Source of the DNA: Bog-756 sp963725275
Lineage (GTDB): Bacteria > Actinomycetota > Acidimicrobiia > Acidimicrobiales > RAAP-2
Direction of reading: 5' to 3'
Assembly: GCA_963725275.1 (NCBI GenBank)
Contig: CAVRXS010000006.1
Location: 558,001 to 622,000, forward strand
Length of the DNA stretch: 64,000 nucleotides
A program made the translations under genes and the position numbers. This document shows positions 43,473 to 52,408 of the stretch, piece by piece. The first letter of the stretch is position 1. Each line of letters begins with the position of its first letter. Under the pieces are notes generated by a model. The model worked only from the letters and a program-made list of their open reading frames with translations. It did no database searches and was not told where the DNA came from.

Positions 43473-43640
43473 ATGGGGTGGTTTCTTGTCGGGACCCTGG
43501 GGGTCGTCGCGCTGTTCGTCTGGCTCGCGTGGCTGACCGGCGGCCTCTCCTACCTCCTGAGGGTCTTCGTCTCCTGGACCCGTCAGATCGCACGCACCGG
43601 TACTCGCCCTTCCGTCGAGCAGGGACCGGAATCCCCCTGA
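43473..43640 (+). CDS. Very small membrane protein
   Basis: 55 residues: MGWFLVGTLGVVALFVWLAW forms one long membrane segment, followed by LTGGLSYLLRVF and a polar tail. A TAGCCT -10-like element is only a few bases upstream, so it may be leaderless. No family recognised. It is convergent with the YjbR-like gene (3-bp gap). Coding status is moderate: the frame opens earlier without coding character. Confidence 0.45.
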   Translation: MGWFLVGTLGVVALFVWLAWLTGGLSYLLRVFVSWTRQIARTGTRPSVEQGPESP

Positions 43641-43643
43641 CCG

Positions 43644-44012
43644 TCAGGAGCGCTGGTCGAGCTGCGCCAGCAACCGCTTCGATGCGACCGTGCGGAACGC
43701 CGCTTCACACAGCAGTGCCACCTCGGCCCAGTCGACACGACCATCGAGCCGCATCCCCAACCAGCCGCGCGACCCGACGTAGGGCGGGCGGAAGAAGCGC
43801 CCCTGATCCGCGGCGATGAACCCCTGCTGCGCGCCGGCGGGTGCCGCGCACCAAAGATGGGGAAACTGGTGCTCGTGATGGCCGTCGGGCCAGAGCATCA
43901 CGAACTGCCTCCCGGCGAAGAAGGCGGGAGCTCCGTGACTGATCTTCTCGGTCGCCCCCGGAAGAGCCATGCAGACGACCCGGACCCGATCCTCGACCCT
44001 TCGACTGGCCAT
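43644..44012 (-). CDS. MmcQ/YjbR-family protein
   Basis: 122 residues from the ATG at 44012. Family pattern: ALPGATEKISHGAPAFFAGRQFVML, then 'FRPPYVGSRGWLGMRLDGRV', DWAEVALLCEAAFRTVA. CyaY-like fold that binds DNA non-specifically in some members; function in bacteria is undefined. Usual length. The open frame upstream is noncoding. Confidence 0.85.
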   Translation of the reverse strand: MASRRVEDRVRVVCMALPGATEKISHGAPAFFAGRQFVMLWPDGHHEHQFPHLWCAAPAGAQQGFIAADQGRFFRPPYVGSRGWLGMRLDGRVDWAEVALLCEAAFRTVASKRLLAQLDQRS

Positions 44013-44111
44013 GCGCTGGATCGTACGCGCGCTTGTCGGGAGTCGCGAGCCACCCGCCCACCCCGTACGTTGCTGTTCAAGGTCCGGCCGCGGTCGGACG
44101 ATGAACACGGG

Positions 44112-44420
44112 ATGGGCGTGCCACCGAGAGAGTCGAACCCGAATCCCGCAGCCGCACTGCGACTCGCGAGCATCGAGGGAGTCCCCGACTATGCGCTGCA
44201 TGCCGACGACCAACTGATCGCCGAGCGTGACCGGTTGCGGAACCAGTCCGACGAACTCACGATGCGTCCCGGAGGGACCCCGGGAGTGAGTCAGCTCCTC
44301 GTGACGATCGAGCAGGAGATCGAACGGATCACCGACGAGCTCATCCAGCGAGCCCGATCGAGACACCCCTCCGCGCGGAGCCTCGGTGCCCGGCCGCATC
44401 GTGACAGCCCCACACGCTGA
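44112..44420 (+). CDS. Small helical protein, unknown
   Basis: 102 residues starting MGVPPRESNPNPAAALRLAS. The centre, ADDQLIAERDRLRNQSDEL and LLVTIEQEIERITDELIQRA, is strongly helical and likely coiled coil. The tail is Arg/Ser-rich. No family or membrane segment. No good Shine-Dalgarno. It starts 99 bp from the divergent YjbR-like gene and precedes the Nmad3 gene. Confidence 0.45.
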   Translation: MGVPPRESNPNPAAALRLASIEGVPDYALHADDQLIAERDRLRNQSDELTMRPGGTPGVSQLLVTIEQEIERITDELIQRARSRHPSARSLGARPHRDSPTR

Positions 44421-44539
44421 CGAGTAGCCAGCCATATGCTCGGGCGGTGACCGGCATCGACCTCGGCGGACAACTCGGTGATCTCATGCGCGAGGGTCTC
44501 GACGGGCCGACCGGGGACTGACGCCGGGCGGCGTGCGCA

Positions 44540-45394
44540 GTGAAGCTGATCCTGAGTCGCAAAGGGTTCGACAGTGTCACCGGTGGCGGGCCGAGCCCGA
44601 TCCTGCCGGACGGCCGCATGCTGTCGCTCCCGATACCGGAACCGACCACGAGGAGCGGGGCGGCGCGGTATTCGGACATCGTGGACCTCGACGGCACCGA
44701 CTACCTCCAGATCCTGCGCACGCTCGGCTATGCCGCATACGACGACCGGTCCACCTGTCATCTCGATCCTGATCTGGTCCCGACGGTCCGCCCACGCGGT
44801 GAGGGCTGGCGGGGGATGCTCGGCCAGGCCGGGGCGGCGGCATCGCACCTCTCGAACCAGGGCGTCGGCAAGGGTGATCTCTTCCTGTTCTGGGGGCTCT
44901 ATGCCCAGGCCGACCGTCGAGCGTGGATCGCGCGCCAGCCGCGACACCATTCCCTGTTCGGCTACCTCGAGGTGGACCGGGTCGTCGACGTCGGCGCAGG
45001 AGACACGCTGCCCGAGGCCCCGTACCACCCCCACCTGACCCGTTCCTACGGCACTCTCAGGAACCTGGTGTTCGTCGCGACCGAGCGGTTGAGCCACGAC
45101 CCACGACGCCCCGGTTGGGGGGTGTTCCACTGGTCACCCGGGCTCGTCCTCTCCGATCCGGGCTCGACGACCCTGACCTCGTGGCGGCTGCCCGCGTGCT
45201 TCCACCCCTCGAGCGGGACGACACTCAGCTACCACGGCAGGCCGGAGCAGTGGACAGGGGCGCACGCCGACGGCCGCGTGTCGGTCGTGCGGAGGGGTCC
45301 GGGGCAGGAGTTCGTCTGCGACGCGTCCCCCGATGTCCTCGACTGGGCACTGGGGCTCATCACGGGTACCCCGATCTGGGCGCCCACCAGCTGA
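44540..45394 (+). CDS. Nmad3 (nucleotide modification associated domain 3) protein
   Basis: 284 residues from a GTG (GTGAAGCTGATC). The opening KLILSRKGFDSVTGGGPSPI and LPDGRMLSLPIPEP matches what I know of the Nmad3 family, proposed by comparative genomics to belong to base-modification systems of phages and bacteria. Later blocks are HLDPDLVPTVRP, 'GKGDLFLFWGLYAQADRRAW' and 'FGYLEVDRVVDVGAG', also family-like, with His and Asp that could be catalytic. No phage or modification genes are adjacent, so it is an orphan here. Molecular activity is unknown. Confidence 0.78.
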   Translation: MKLILSRKGFDSVTGGGPSPILPDGRMLSLPIPEPTTRSGAARYSDIVDLDGTDYLQILRTLGYAAYDDRSTCHLDPDLVPTVRPRGEGWRGMLGQAGAAASHLSNQGVGKGDLFLFWGLYAQADRRAWIARQPRHHSLFGYLEVDRVVDVGAGDTLPEAPYHPHLTRSYGTLRNLVFVATERLSHDPRRPGWGVFHWSPGLVLSDPGSTTLTSWRLPACFHPSSGTTLSYHGRPEQWTGAHADGRVSVVRRGPGQEFVCDASPDVLDWALGLITGTPIWAPTS

Positions 45395-45473
45395 GACGCC
45401 ACCCGGTCCCCCGGCCGACCGCGAGGCGGCGTGGGATACCGTGTGGATCCGCCGTGCAGTCCAGGGAGGTGCC

Positions 45474-46700
45474 ATGGCAAAGGTTCTCTGCGTTCTCTAC
45501 GACGACCCGGTCGAGGGATACCCCGTCTCCTATCCCCGCGACAGCATCCCGCAGGTGACCTCGTATCCCGGCGGTCAATCGGCGCCCACCCCCGCCGCGA
45601 TCGACTTCACGCCGGGCCAGCTGCTCGGGAGCGTGTCGGGGGAGCTCGGGCTCCGACCGTTCCTCGAAGCCGCGGGACACACACTCGTGGTCACCTCGGA
45701 CAAGGACGGACCGGGCTCGGTGTTCGAGCGGGAGCTGCCCGATACCGAAGTGGTGATCTCGCAACCGTTCTGGCCGGCCTACCTCACGTCGCAGCGCCTC
45801 GAGATGGCCCCGCAGCTGAAGCTCGCGATCACCGCCGGAATCGGCTCCGACCATGTCGACCTCGAGGCGGCGATCCGGCGAGGCGTCACCGTCGCCGAAG
45901 TCACCTACTCGAACTCGATCAGCGTCTCCGAGCACGTCGTGATGATGATCCTCGCGCTGGTCCGCAATTACATCCCGTCCTACGGATGGGTAGTACGGGG
46001 GGGTTGGAACATCGCCGACTGCGCCGAACGCTCGTACGACCTCGAGGGAATGGACGTCGGCACCGTCGCGGCAGGACGGATCGGAACGGCCGTCTTGCGC
46101 CGTCTCAAGCCATTCGACGTGAAGCTGCACTACACGGACCGGCACCGCCTCTCCCCTGCCGTGGAGGAGGAGCTCGGCCTCACCTACCACGCGAGCACTG
46201 CCGACATGGTGCCGCACTGCGACGTGGTCACGATCAACGCACCGCTGACCCCTGAGACAGAGGGCCTCTTCGACGACGCGCTGCTCGGCACCATGCGCCG
46301 GGGGGCCTACATCGTCAACACGGCACGGGGGAAGATCTGCGACCGTGACGCGATCGTCCGAGCGCTCGAGAGCGGTCAGCTGGCCGGGTACGCCGGCGAC
46401 GTGTGGTTTCCTCAGCCCCCGCCGCAGGACCATCCCTGGCGCACGATGCCCCACCACGGGATGACCCCTCACATCTCGGGGACCTCCCTGTCGGCACAGG
46501 CCCGGTACGCGGCCGGAACGAGGGAGATCCTCGAGTGCCACTTCGGGGGACGGCCGATCAGGGACGACTACCTCATCGTGGACGGCGGTCGACTCGCCGG
46601 GACCGGCGCGCATTCCTACACGGCCGGCAATACCACCGGCGGCTCGGAGGATGCCGCCAAGTTCGAGCGAGCCCACACACCGCCGGGACGAGCGGGGTAG
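45474..46700 (+). CDS. fdh: NAD-dependent formate dehydrogenase
   Basis: 408 residues (family ~400). GGGAGGTGCC precedes the ATG. D-2-hydroxyacid-dehydrogenase fold with the FDH-specific blocks: AITAGIGSDHVDLEAAI, TYSNSISVSEHVVMMIL, VGTVAAGRIGTAVLRRL (NAD site; the AAGRIG form is normal for FDH), LHYTDRHRLSP, IVNTARGKICDRDAI, GYAGDVWFPQPPPQDHPWR and MTPHISGTSLSAQARYAAGT with the catalytic His. It oxidises formate to CO2 with NAD+ and needs no metal. Likely an energy or detoxification function. Single gene; a secreted protein gene follows after 31 bp. Confidence 0.95.
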   Translation: MAKVLCVLYDDPVEGYPVSYPRDSIPQVTSYPGGQSAPTPAAIDFTPGQLLGSVSGELGLRPFLEAAGHTLVVTSDKDGPGSVFERELPDTEVVISQPFWPAYLTSQRLEMAPQLKLAITAGIGSDHVDLEAAIRRGVTVAEVTYSNSISVSEHVVMMILALVRNYIPSYGWVVRGGWNIADCAERSYDLEGMDVGTVAAGRIGTAVLRRLKPFDVKLHYTDRHRLSPAVEEELGLTYHASTADMVPHCDVVTINAPLTPETEGLFDDALLGTMRRGAYIVNTARGKICDRDAIVRALESGQLAGYAGDVWFPQPPPQDHPWRTMPHHGMTPHISGTSLSAQARYAAGTREILECHFGGRPIRDDYLIVDGGRLAGTGAHSYTAGNTTGGSEDAAKFERAHTPPGRAG

Positions 46701-46731
46701 GGTCTCCGACCGGAGCAGACGAGGGGGAGCC

Positions 46732-47940
46732 ATGGTCGACCGCCCAACACCGTTGTCTTCTGTGACGCGCCGGCGCGCCGCTGCGCTGGCCGGCGTGGGG
46801 CTCGTGGCAAGCCTGCTCGCCGCGCCCACGGTCGCCGCCGCCTCAGCGGGGACGTCCCACCCGCTCCGTGCGGCGCAGCTGCACGTCCTGCCCGATCCCG
46901 AGCTGAGCCCGGCGATGACGCCGCAGCTGGCTCCGGCGCCGGCGACGGCGCAGCTCAAGACCTACACCGCCAGGGTGACGGGGCTCGGCAAGACATACTC
47001 CTACGAGATGGTGGGCACCAACCCGGAGGTGCACTCTGCACTGGGGAACTCGACGACCATCACCGCGCTGCTCGTCCCGCTGGTCGTCAAGTTCGCCGGT
47101 GGCCTCTCCTGGAACCCGACCGCCGTCGACTCGTGCGATCCGGGAGCCACCCCGTTGGCCCGGACACGGAAGTCGCCGCTGTTCGTCAATCGCGCCTGGA
47201 CCTTCGGGGGAACGCACATCGGAACCGGGCAGTACATCGACGCCTTCGAGCGGGCCGAATTCTGGCACTACACCAAGCCCGGCGGGACCAATCCCGGCTA
47301 CCAGCTGCAACTCGCCCTCAAGACCCTCCCCGCCAGGACCGTGACCGTGCCGACCGCGGATGGCACCGACTACAAGGGGTACTCGTGTGGCAACGGCAAG
47401 CTCGCCGACGTCAACTTCAACTGGCTGTACACATATCTCCGCACGACGCTCATGCCATCCCTTCGGTCGGCCGGTGTCGGCCCGACCACCTTCCCGATCT
47501 TCCTGGTCCACAACGTCGCAGCGTACGAGAACAACAAGCCGACCGACTGCTGCGTACTCGGGTATCACGACGCCCTCTCCACGGCGTCAGGCATCGAGAC
47601 CTATGCCTACGCGGACTACGAGAACTCCGGTGCGTTCAACACCACGCACGACATACAGGACCTCGCGCACGAAGTGGGCGAGTGGGTCAACGACCCGCTC
47701 GGCACCAATCCCACACCCGCCTGGGGTCACATCGGCCAGCAGACCGCCTGCCAGTTCAACCTCGAGGTCGGGGACCCGCTCTCCGGCACCGCCATTCCCG
47801 TGGCCCTCAGCGGGTTCACCTACCATCCCCAGGAGCTGGCGTTCTTCTCCTGGTTCTACCGGCAGACACCGAGCCTCGGGGTCAACGGCTGGTACTCGGA
47901 CAACGGGACGTTGACGACGGTTCAGGCGCTCTGTAGCTGA
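46732..47940 (+). CDS. Secreted protein with HEVGEW motif, unknown
   Basis: 402 residues. GAGGGGGAGCC precedes the ATG. Signal peptide: basic TRRRAAALAGVGLVASLLAA, cleavage near AAASA-GT. The mature part has FAGGLSWNPTAVDSCDPGA, 'GTHIGTGQYIDAFERAEFWH' and NKPTDCCVLGYHDAL, then QDLAHEVGEWVNDPLGTNPTP. H-E-x-x-E recalls zinc metallopeptidases, but the second metal His of HExxH is replaced by Glu; a His slightly downstream (WGHIGQQ) might complete a site. Family not recognised by name. It lies 31 bp after fdh but is probably unrelated in function. Confidence 0.75.
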   Translation: MVDRPTPLSSVTRRRAAALAGVGLVASLLAAPTVAAASAGTSHPLRAAQLHVLPDPELSPAMTPQLAPAPATAQLKTYTARVTGLGKTYSYEMVGTNPEVHSALGNSTTITALLVPLVVKFAGGLSWNPTAVDSCDPGATPLARTRKSPLFVNRAWTFGGTHIGTGQYIDAFERAEFWHYTKPGGTNPGYQLQLALKTLPARTVTVPTADGTDYKGYSCGNGKLADVNFNWLYTYLRTTLMPSLRSAGVGPTTFPIFLVHNVAAYENNKPTDCCVLGYHDALSTASGIETYAYADYENSGAFNTTHDIQDLAHEVGEWVNDPLGTNPTPAWGHIGQQTACQFNLEVGDPLSGTAIPVALSGFTYHPQELAFFSWFYRQTPSLGVNGWYSDNGTLTTVQALCS

Positions 47941-48011
47941 CCCGGCTCAGGAGCACGGCCGATCGGCTTCGGGGCGCTCCGGTCACCGACGAGCGCTCAT
48001 AGGCTGTCCAC

Positions 48012-48341
48012 ATGGAGACGCCGATCGCCTGCACCTTGGAGTCCGAGGCGGCCCGAGCCCGCATCGAGGAGTGGCGGGCCGTCGGGGTCCGCTCGGTCGG
48101 CAGTGCGTACCGGGACGGGCCCGGGCGCCTCGAGCTCACGCTCCTGCCAGATGCGGACGTCGGGTCCATCCTCCGGCTCGCACAGCAGGAGGTGGCCTGC
48201 TGCGCGTTCTTCCGCTTCTCGTTCACGGTCGCTCCCGAGTCGGTGACGCTGGCGATCGGCGTCCCGGACGAGGCTTCTCCGGTCTTGGATGCGTTCGCGT
48301 CGCTGGTCGCCCGAGGGGTCAGTGCGGGTCGCGACGCATGA
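48012..48341 (+). CDS. Small protein with conserved Cys-Cys motif
   Basis: 109 residues. The core RLAQQEVACCAFFRFSFTVAP is like a widespread small actinobacterial family with E-x-x-CC-x-FF found near metal-resistance and transcription genes, with no known function to me. The C-terminus is helical (ASPVLDAFASLV). It overlaps the 3' end of the convergent GNAT gene by 23 bp. No metal-resistance gene is adjacent. Confidence 0.7.
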   Translation: METPIACTLESEAARARIEEWRAVGVRSVGSAYRDGPGRLELTLLPDADVGSILRLAQQEVACCAFFRFSFTVAPESVTLAIGVPDEASPVLDAFASLVARGVSAGRDA

Positions 48342-48909
48342 ACCAGTTGCGCGCCGAGAGGATCTCGGTCTCCTCGGCGATCTCGAACCCGAGGCCGATG
48401 TAGAAGCGGACGTTCTCCGGCTTATCGGTCTCGAGCCACGCGAGTCGTCCATGCTGGTCGAACTCCGCACAGAGCAGGCCCATGGCGGAGCGCCCGAGGC
48501 CCCTCCCCTGGAACTCGGGCTCGACGCTCACCGGCCCGACATGCCAATGCGGCTCGGGGAGGTCGTGTGCGGCCAGGATCGAGCCCATGTGCAGGAACCT
48601 GTCGGCATCGGTCGCCTCGGGGCCCGGTGGATCCAGGACCCTGAACTGCGGGGGCAGGAGCGATGCGATGCAGTTGCCCGGATGCTCGGTCGCGGCGACC
48701 CCGAGGACGGTCCCCCCGAGCCGGACGCCGGCCACCCGCGCCCCGTCGAGTACCCCGAGGAACGTGCTGTGGAACATCTCGAAGCGGACGAGCGGATCGT
48801 CGGAGACGGCCAGGGCCGTCGGACTGTCCCGCAGCGCGCGGGCGGCCACCCTCGCCGCCTGCGTCGTCTGATCTGTGCCCTTCAACCAGGTCGTCTCGAG
48901 CTCGGCCAC
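48319..48909 (-). CDS. GNAT-family N-acetyltransferase
   Basis: 196 residues from a GTG. The acetyl-CoA-binding motif A reads VGPVSVEPEFQGRGLGRSAM (Q/R-x-x-G-x-G), followed by LAWLETDKPENVRFYIGLGFEI, typical of motif B. The N-terminal half has the splayed beta-strands usual for GNATs, with a His-rich stretch before motif A (HMGSILAAHDLPEPHWHV). Substrate unknown. Convergent with the Cys-Cys protein gene. Confidence 0.88.
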   Translation of the reverse strand: MAELETTWLKGTDQTTQAARVAARALRDSPTALAVSDDPLVRFEMFHSTFLGVLDGARVAGVRLGGTVLGVAATEHPGNCIASLLPPQFRVLDPPGPEATDADRFLHMGSILAAHDLPEPHWHVGPVSVEPEFQGRGLGRSAMGLLCAEFDQHGRLAWLETDKPENVRFYIGLGFEIAEETEILSARNWFMRRDPH

Positions 48910-49032
48910 GTCGCGGTTCTACCAGATCCGTCGTCGTCCACACCACGCGCAGCCGAGCGGTGACCGTTCGGGTTCTGCCAGTGAGCGGAGGCGCGCCTCA
49001 CCGAGGCGGCGGGCGACGCTACCGTTCTCCGG

Positions 49033-49509
49033 GTGAACGGCTCCCGGCGGTGCGAGCAGTCCAGCCGCAGCATCCGATATCTCGTTGCCGGGATGGCGGT
49101 CGCGCTGCTCCTCGCCGGGTGCTCGTCGGGCGGGACGGTGGGGCTCCCGACCACCACCACGACAACGCTGTACACCCACGCGCAGGTGCTCGGTTGGGTG
49201 ACACCGACGTTGGGGAACGGCATCAGCTTCGTCGGGTCTGTTCCCAACAACCCGACGGCGGCCCAGTTATACGCCTCGACCCGGCCGCTCGACACCGCGG
49301 CCTCGGTGTCCATCCACGAACTGGCCGAGGTCCCCTGGAGCGGTTCATTACGATCTGACGAGAAAGCGCTGGTCAAGGAGCTCGTCCGCATCGAGACGGT
49401 CACTGCGTCGTCTCCGTCTGCAGGATCCGGCTACCTCGACCGGGTCGAGACCGACATCGCTGCCCTGAGGAGTGATCTGCAGCGGTTGTCCGACGCCGTC
49501 AAGGGCTGA
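49033..49509 (+). CDS. Small predicted lipoprotein
   Basis: 158 residues from a GTG. Lipobox LLLAGC after a basic n-region (SRRCEQSSRSIRYL) and hydrophobic core. The mature part has a short Thr linker (TTTTTTL) and a ~100-residue domain ending in a helical segment (VETDIAALRSDLQRLSDAV). No recognised family. Stands before the GYW-repeat gene on the same strand with a 136-bp gap. Confidence 0.7.
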   Translation: MNGSRRCEQSSRSIRYLVAGMAVALLLAGCSSGGTVGLPTTTTTTLYTHAQVLGWVTPTLGNGISFVGSVPNNPTAAQLYASTRPLDTAASVSIHELAEVPWSGSLRSDEKALVKELVRIETVTASSPSAGSGYLDRVETDIAALRSDLQRLSDAVKG

Positions 49510-49645
49510 GCTCGCCCGTCCCTCGGGAACCGTCAGCGGGAGGTGTCGCGCGCTGAACGTGTGGTGCGAGAACTCCCCTCATCCGGATCCTCGGCGGCAC
49601 CGAAGAACAGCCGGGGGCGGACGCTGACAGGGAGGGCCTTCGAGG

Positions 49646-50566
49646 ATGCATCGGGTCCATGACACCAACTGGTCACGCGAATGGCGGGTGACGCTCGGGG
49701 CTGTCTCGGCCATCGCCGTCCTCGTCGCCTCGGGCGCTGTGGTCGAAGTCGGAGGAGCGGTCGAGACGTCCGCGGCCGCCGCGACCACCCCGAGCACCTG
49801 TTCGGGACCGGACGGCCTGGGGTATTGGCAGGTCGCCGCAGACGGCGGGGTGTTCGCGTACGGGACCGCCCGGTTCTTCGGCTCGACGGGGGGCGTGCAT
49901 CTCAACCAACCCGTCGTGGGTGTGGCACCCAGCGTCGACGGGAGGGGCTACTGGTTGGTGGCGGCCGACGGCGGGGTCTTCGCCTTCGGGGACGCCCCCT
50001 TCAAGGGTTCGACCGGCGGGATGCCGCTCAACCAACCGGTCGTCGGTATGGTGCCGACGGTCGACGGCCAGGGCTACTGGCTGGTGGCGGCCGACGGCGG
50101 GGTGTTCGCCTTCGGGGACGCCACGTTCTACGGATCGACCGGCGGGATCCCGCTCAACCGCCCGGTGGTCGGGATCGCCGCCACCAAGGACGGGCGGGGG
50201 TACTGGCTGGTGGCATCCGACGGAGGGGTCTTCAGCTTCGGCGACTCCCACTTCCACGGCTCGTTGGGGAGCATCCGGCTCAATCAACCGGTCGTGGGCA
50301 TCGCCGCCACGAGGAACGCCAACGGGTACCAGCTGACCGCCAGTGACGGCGGGGTGTTCAGCTTCGGCGACGGCACCTACTACGGCTCGATGGGCGGCCG
50401 GCACCTCAACCAGCCCGTGGTCGGCATCGGCAGCACCTACTTCGGCAACGGGTACACCCTGTCGGCTTCCGACGGGGGCGTCTTCACCTTCGGTGACTCC
50501 GCATTCTGCGGCTCGTCCGGCAACATCCATCTCAACCGGCCCGTCGTCGGCATGGCGTTCTACTGA
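49646..50566 (+). CDS. Secreted GYW-repeat protein (Acidimicrobiia-type surface repeat)
   Basis: 306 residues. Signal peptide: EWRVTLGAVSAIAVLVASGA, cleavage near ETSAAAA. Six tandem repeats of 42 residues follow, each of the form GYWLVAADGGVFAFGD / A-x-F-x-GS-x-G / LNQPVVG. Such repeats are abundant in secreted proteins of Acidimicrobiia, where they probably form a beta-propeller. Here they make the entire mature protein, with two Cys only (near the start and in FCGSSG). The gene is intact. Ligand or role unknown; probable cell-wall or sugar contact. It precedes the Tat-exported mini-protein and DUF4331 genes. Confidence 0.88.
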   Translation: MHRVHDTNWSREWRVTLGAVSAIAVLVASGAVVEVGGAVETSAAAATTPSTCSGPDGLGYWQVAADGGVFAYGTARFFGSTGGVHLNQPVVGVAPSVDGRGYWLVAADGGVFAFGDAPFKGSTGGMPLNQPVVGMVPTVDGQGYWLVAADGGVFAFGDATFYGSTGGIPLNRPVVGIAATKDGRGYWLVASDGGVFSFGDSHFHGSLGSIRLNQPVVGIAATRNANGYQLTASDGGVFSFGDGTYYGSMGGRHLNQPVVGIGSTYFGNGYTLSASDGGVFTFGDSAFCGSSGNIHLNRPVVGMAFY

Positions 50567-50620
50567 TGCGACCGAGCCATCGGCCAGACCGACCCATCGA
50601 CCCTGAACAAGGAGCACCGA

Positions 50621-50911
50621 ATGCCTGAGGTCACCCGACGTCAATTCCTCCGCACCGCCTCGATCGGGGCCGCGGCGGCCGGGGCGCTGGCCGTTGCCGG
50701 ACCGTCGCTCATCGGGGCCATCGAGTCCGCGAGCGGCACGCCAGGCGCCCTGGCTGGAGCGTCCGAGGGATCCGAGACCCTCGACGGCTCGGACATCTTC
50801 GCCCGGGTCGTGGACGCCAGAGCGGGCACGATCAAGATCTTCGTCGGGACGAGGGCGGTCGACTACACCAACCAGGCGTTGGCCCAGCAGCTCCTGCAGG
50901 CGGCACAGTGA
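50621..50911 (+). CDS. Tat-exported small protein
   Basis: 96 residues. The twin-arginine motif is TRRQFLRTASIG (~5-16), then an Ala-rich hydrophobic core and a short mature part (~60 residues) ending in a helix NQALAQQLLQAAQ. AAGGAGCACCGA lies just before the ATG. It is 53 bp upstream of the DUF4331 gene and 54 bp after the GYW-repeat gene, all on the same strand. Perhaps a folded exported partner of the DUF4331 protein (inference). No family recognised. Confidence 0.75.
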   Translation: MPEVTRRQFLRTASIGAAAAGALAVAGPSLIGAIESASGTPGALAGASEGSETLDGSDIFARVVDARAGTIKIFVGTRAVDYTNQALAQQLLQAAQ

Positions 50912-50964
50912 CCGCCCGTTCCACGACCGAACAACCCACGATGCCCCACGAGGTGAACTGACCC

Positions 50965-52399
50965 ATGTCCTCCCACCGAGAAGCACCGATGATCTCGAAG
51001 GATCCGGTCGCCGACAGCACCGATGTCTACGCCTTCGTGAGCCCGGACGCCCAGCAGCACCGTCACCCTCATCGCCAACTACGTTCCACTACAGGGGGCG
51101 GCCGGAGGACCGAACTTCTTCGAGTTCGGCGACGACGTGCTCTACGAGATCCACATCGACAACACCGGCTCCGGTACCCCGGCCATCACCTACCAGTTCA
51201 ACTTCACGACCACCATCACCGACCCGGGCACCTTCCTCTACGCCACCGGTCCGATCACCTCGCTCACCGATTCGACCTGGAACCGACGCCAGACGTACAC
51301 CGTGACCAAGGTCCAGGGCGGCGTCTCGACGGTGCTGACCCCGACGGCTGGCTCCAACCCACTGTCCTGCCCGCCGTGCAACATCGGTCCTCGCTCAACG
51401 CCCCACTACTCCACGCTCTCCGGCGACGCCGTCTACCGCCTGTCCAGCGGCGAGATGGTCTTCGCCGGCCAGCGGGCCGACGGGTTCTTCGTCGACCTCG
51501 GGTCGATCTTCGACCTCGGCGACCTCCGGCCGCTCTCACCCGATCAGCTGATCCCGGGCGCTGCGTCGATCGGGATCAACCCGCTCGCCGACATCAACGT
51601 GCATTCGATCACCATCCAGGTGCCGATCAGCTCGCTCACCAGCAACCAGTTGACGCCGAGCGGGCCGAACGACCCACACGCCGTAATCGGCGTGTGGACC
51701 ACGGCGAGCCGGCAGACGGTCACGGCCATCAATCCGGGAACGGGCACCCAGACGACGTCCGGTCCCTTCGCCCAGGTCTCGCGGCTGGGCAGTCCGCTGG
51801 TCAACGAAGTCGTGGTCCCGATGAACCTGAAGGACTTCTGGAACAGCCAGCCTCCGGCCAGCGACGCACAGTTCGCCGGCGCCGTCGAGCATCCCGAGCT
51901 GCAGGCCCTGCTCCCCGTGCTGTACCCGGGGGCCTTCCCCCACCTGGCGGCGTACAGCAAGCCGAGAGCCGATCTGGTCGCCATCTTCGCCACCGGAATT
52001 CCCGGCTCGCTGATCGGGGCACCCTTCGGATTCGGCACCTATCAGGGTGGCCATGTGATCGCCGAGATGCTGCGGCTCAACATGGCCATCGCCCCGACCG
52101 GCACCGGCGGCGCGGGTACCAGCACGCTGGGTCTGCTCGGAAACGACCTGGCCGGCTACCCGAACGGACGACGGGTCACCGACGACGTGGTGACCATCGC
52201 GCTCAAGGCGGTCGCCGGAGCCACGATCCCGTTGGTGGACAACACCTTCACACCGGATGCCGCGGTGAGCGCGGTCACCCAGGGCGTCACGTCCAATGCG
52301 GCGGCGTACCAGTCGGCGTTCCCCTATCTGGCCGATCCGTATCCGGGGTTCTCGAATCCGGCGGCCAGTCCCGCGAGCAATCACAACACGACCACCTGA
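50965..52399 (+). pseudogene. DUF4331-family protein, one frameshift
   Basis: The N-terminus MSSHREAPMISKDPVADSTD then VYAFVSPDA is in one frame, and the rest (STVTLIANYVPLQGAAGGPN onward to the stop at 52399) in another. The change is near 51051, at GACGCCCAGCAGC, consistent with one extra C. Deleting one base gives 477 residues. The family signature SHREAP and FEFGDDVLYEIHIDNTG is clear, with GAPFGFGTYQGGHVIAEMLRLN later. DUF4331 proteins are of unknown function, often secreted or periplasmic; here no own signal peptide is seen, although the Tat mini-protein is just upstream. Recent mutation or sequence error. Confidence 0.85.
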
Positions 52400-52408
52400 C
52401 CCGCGGGG

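Noticed and set aside
44125..44150. GAGTCGAACCCGAATCCCGC, tRNA 3'-end or att-like sequence
   Set aside because: The T-stem does not pair and there are no other arms; it lies inside a possible small ORF.
49800..50560. Long direct repeats of 126 bp
   Set aside because: They encode the protein repeats of the GYW surface protein, not a mobile element.
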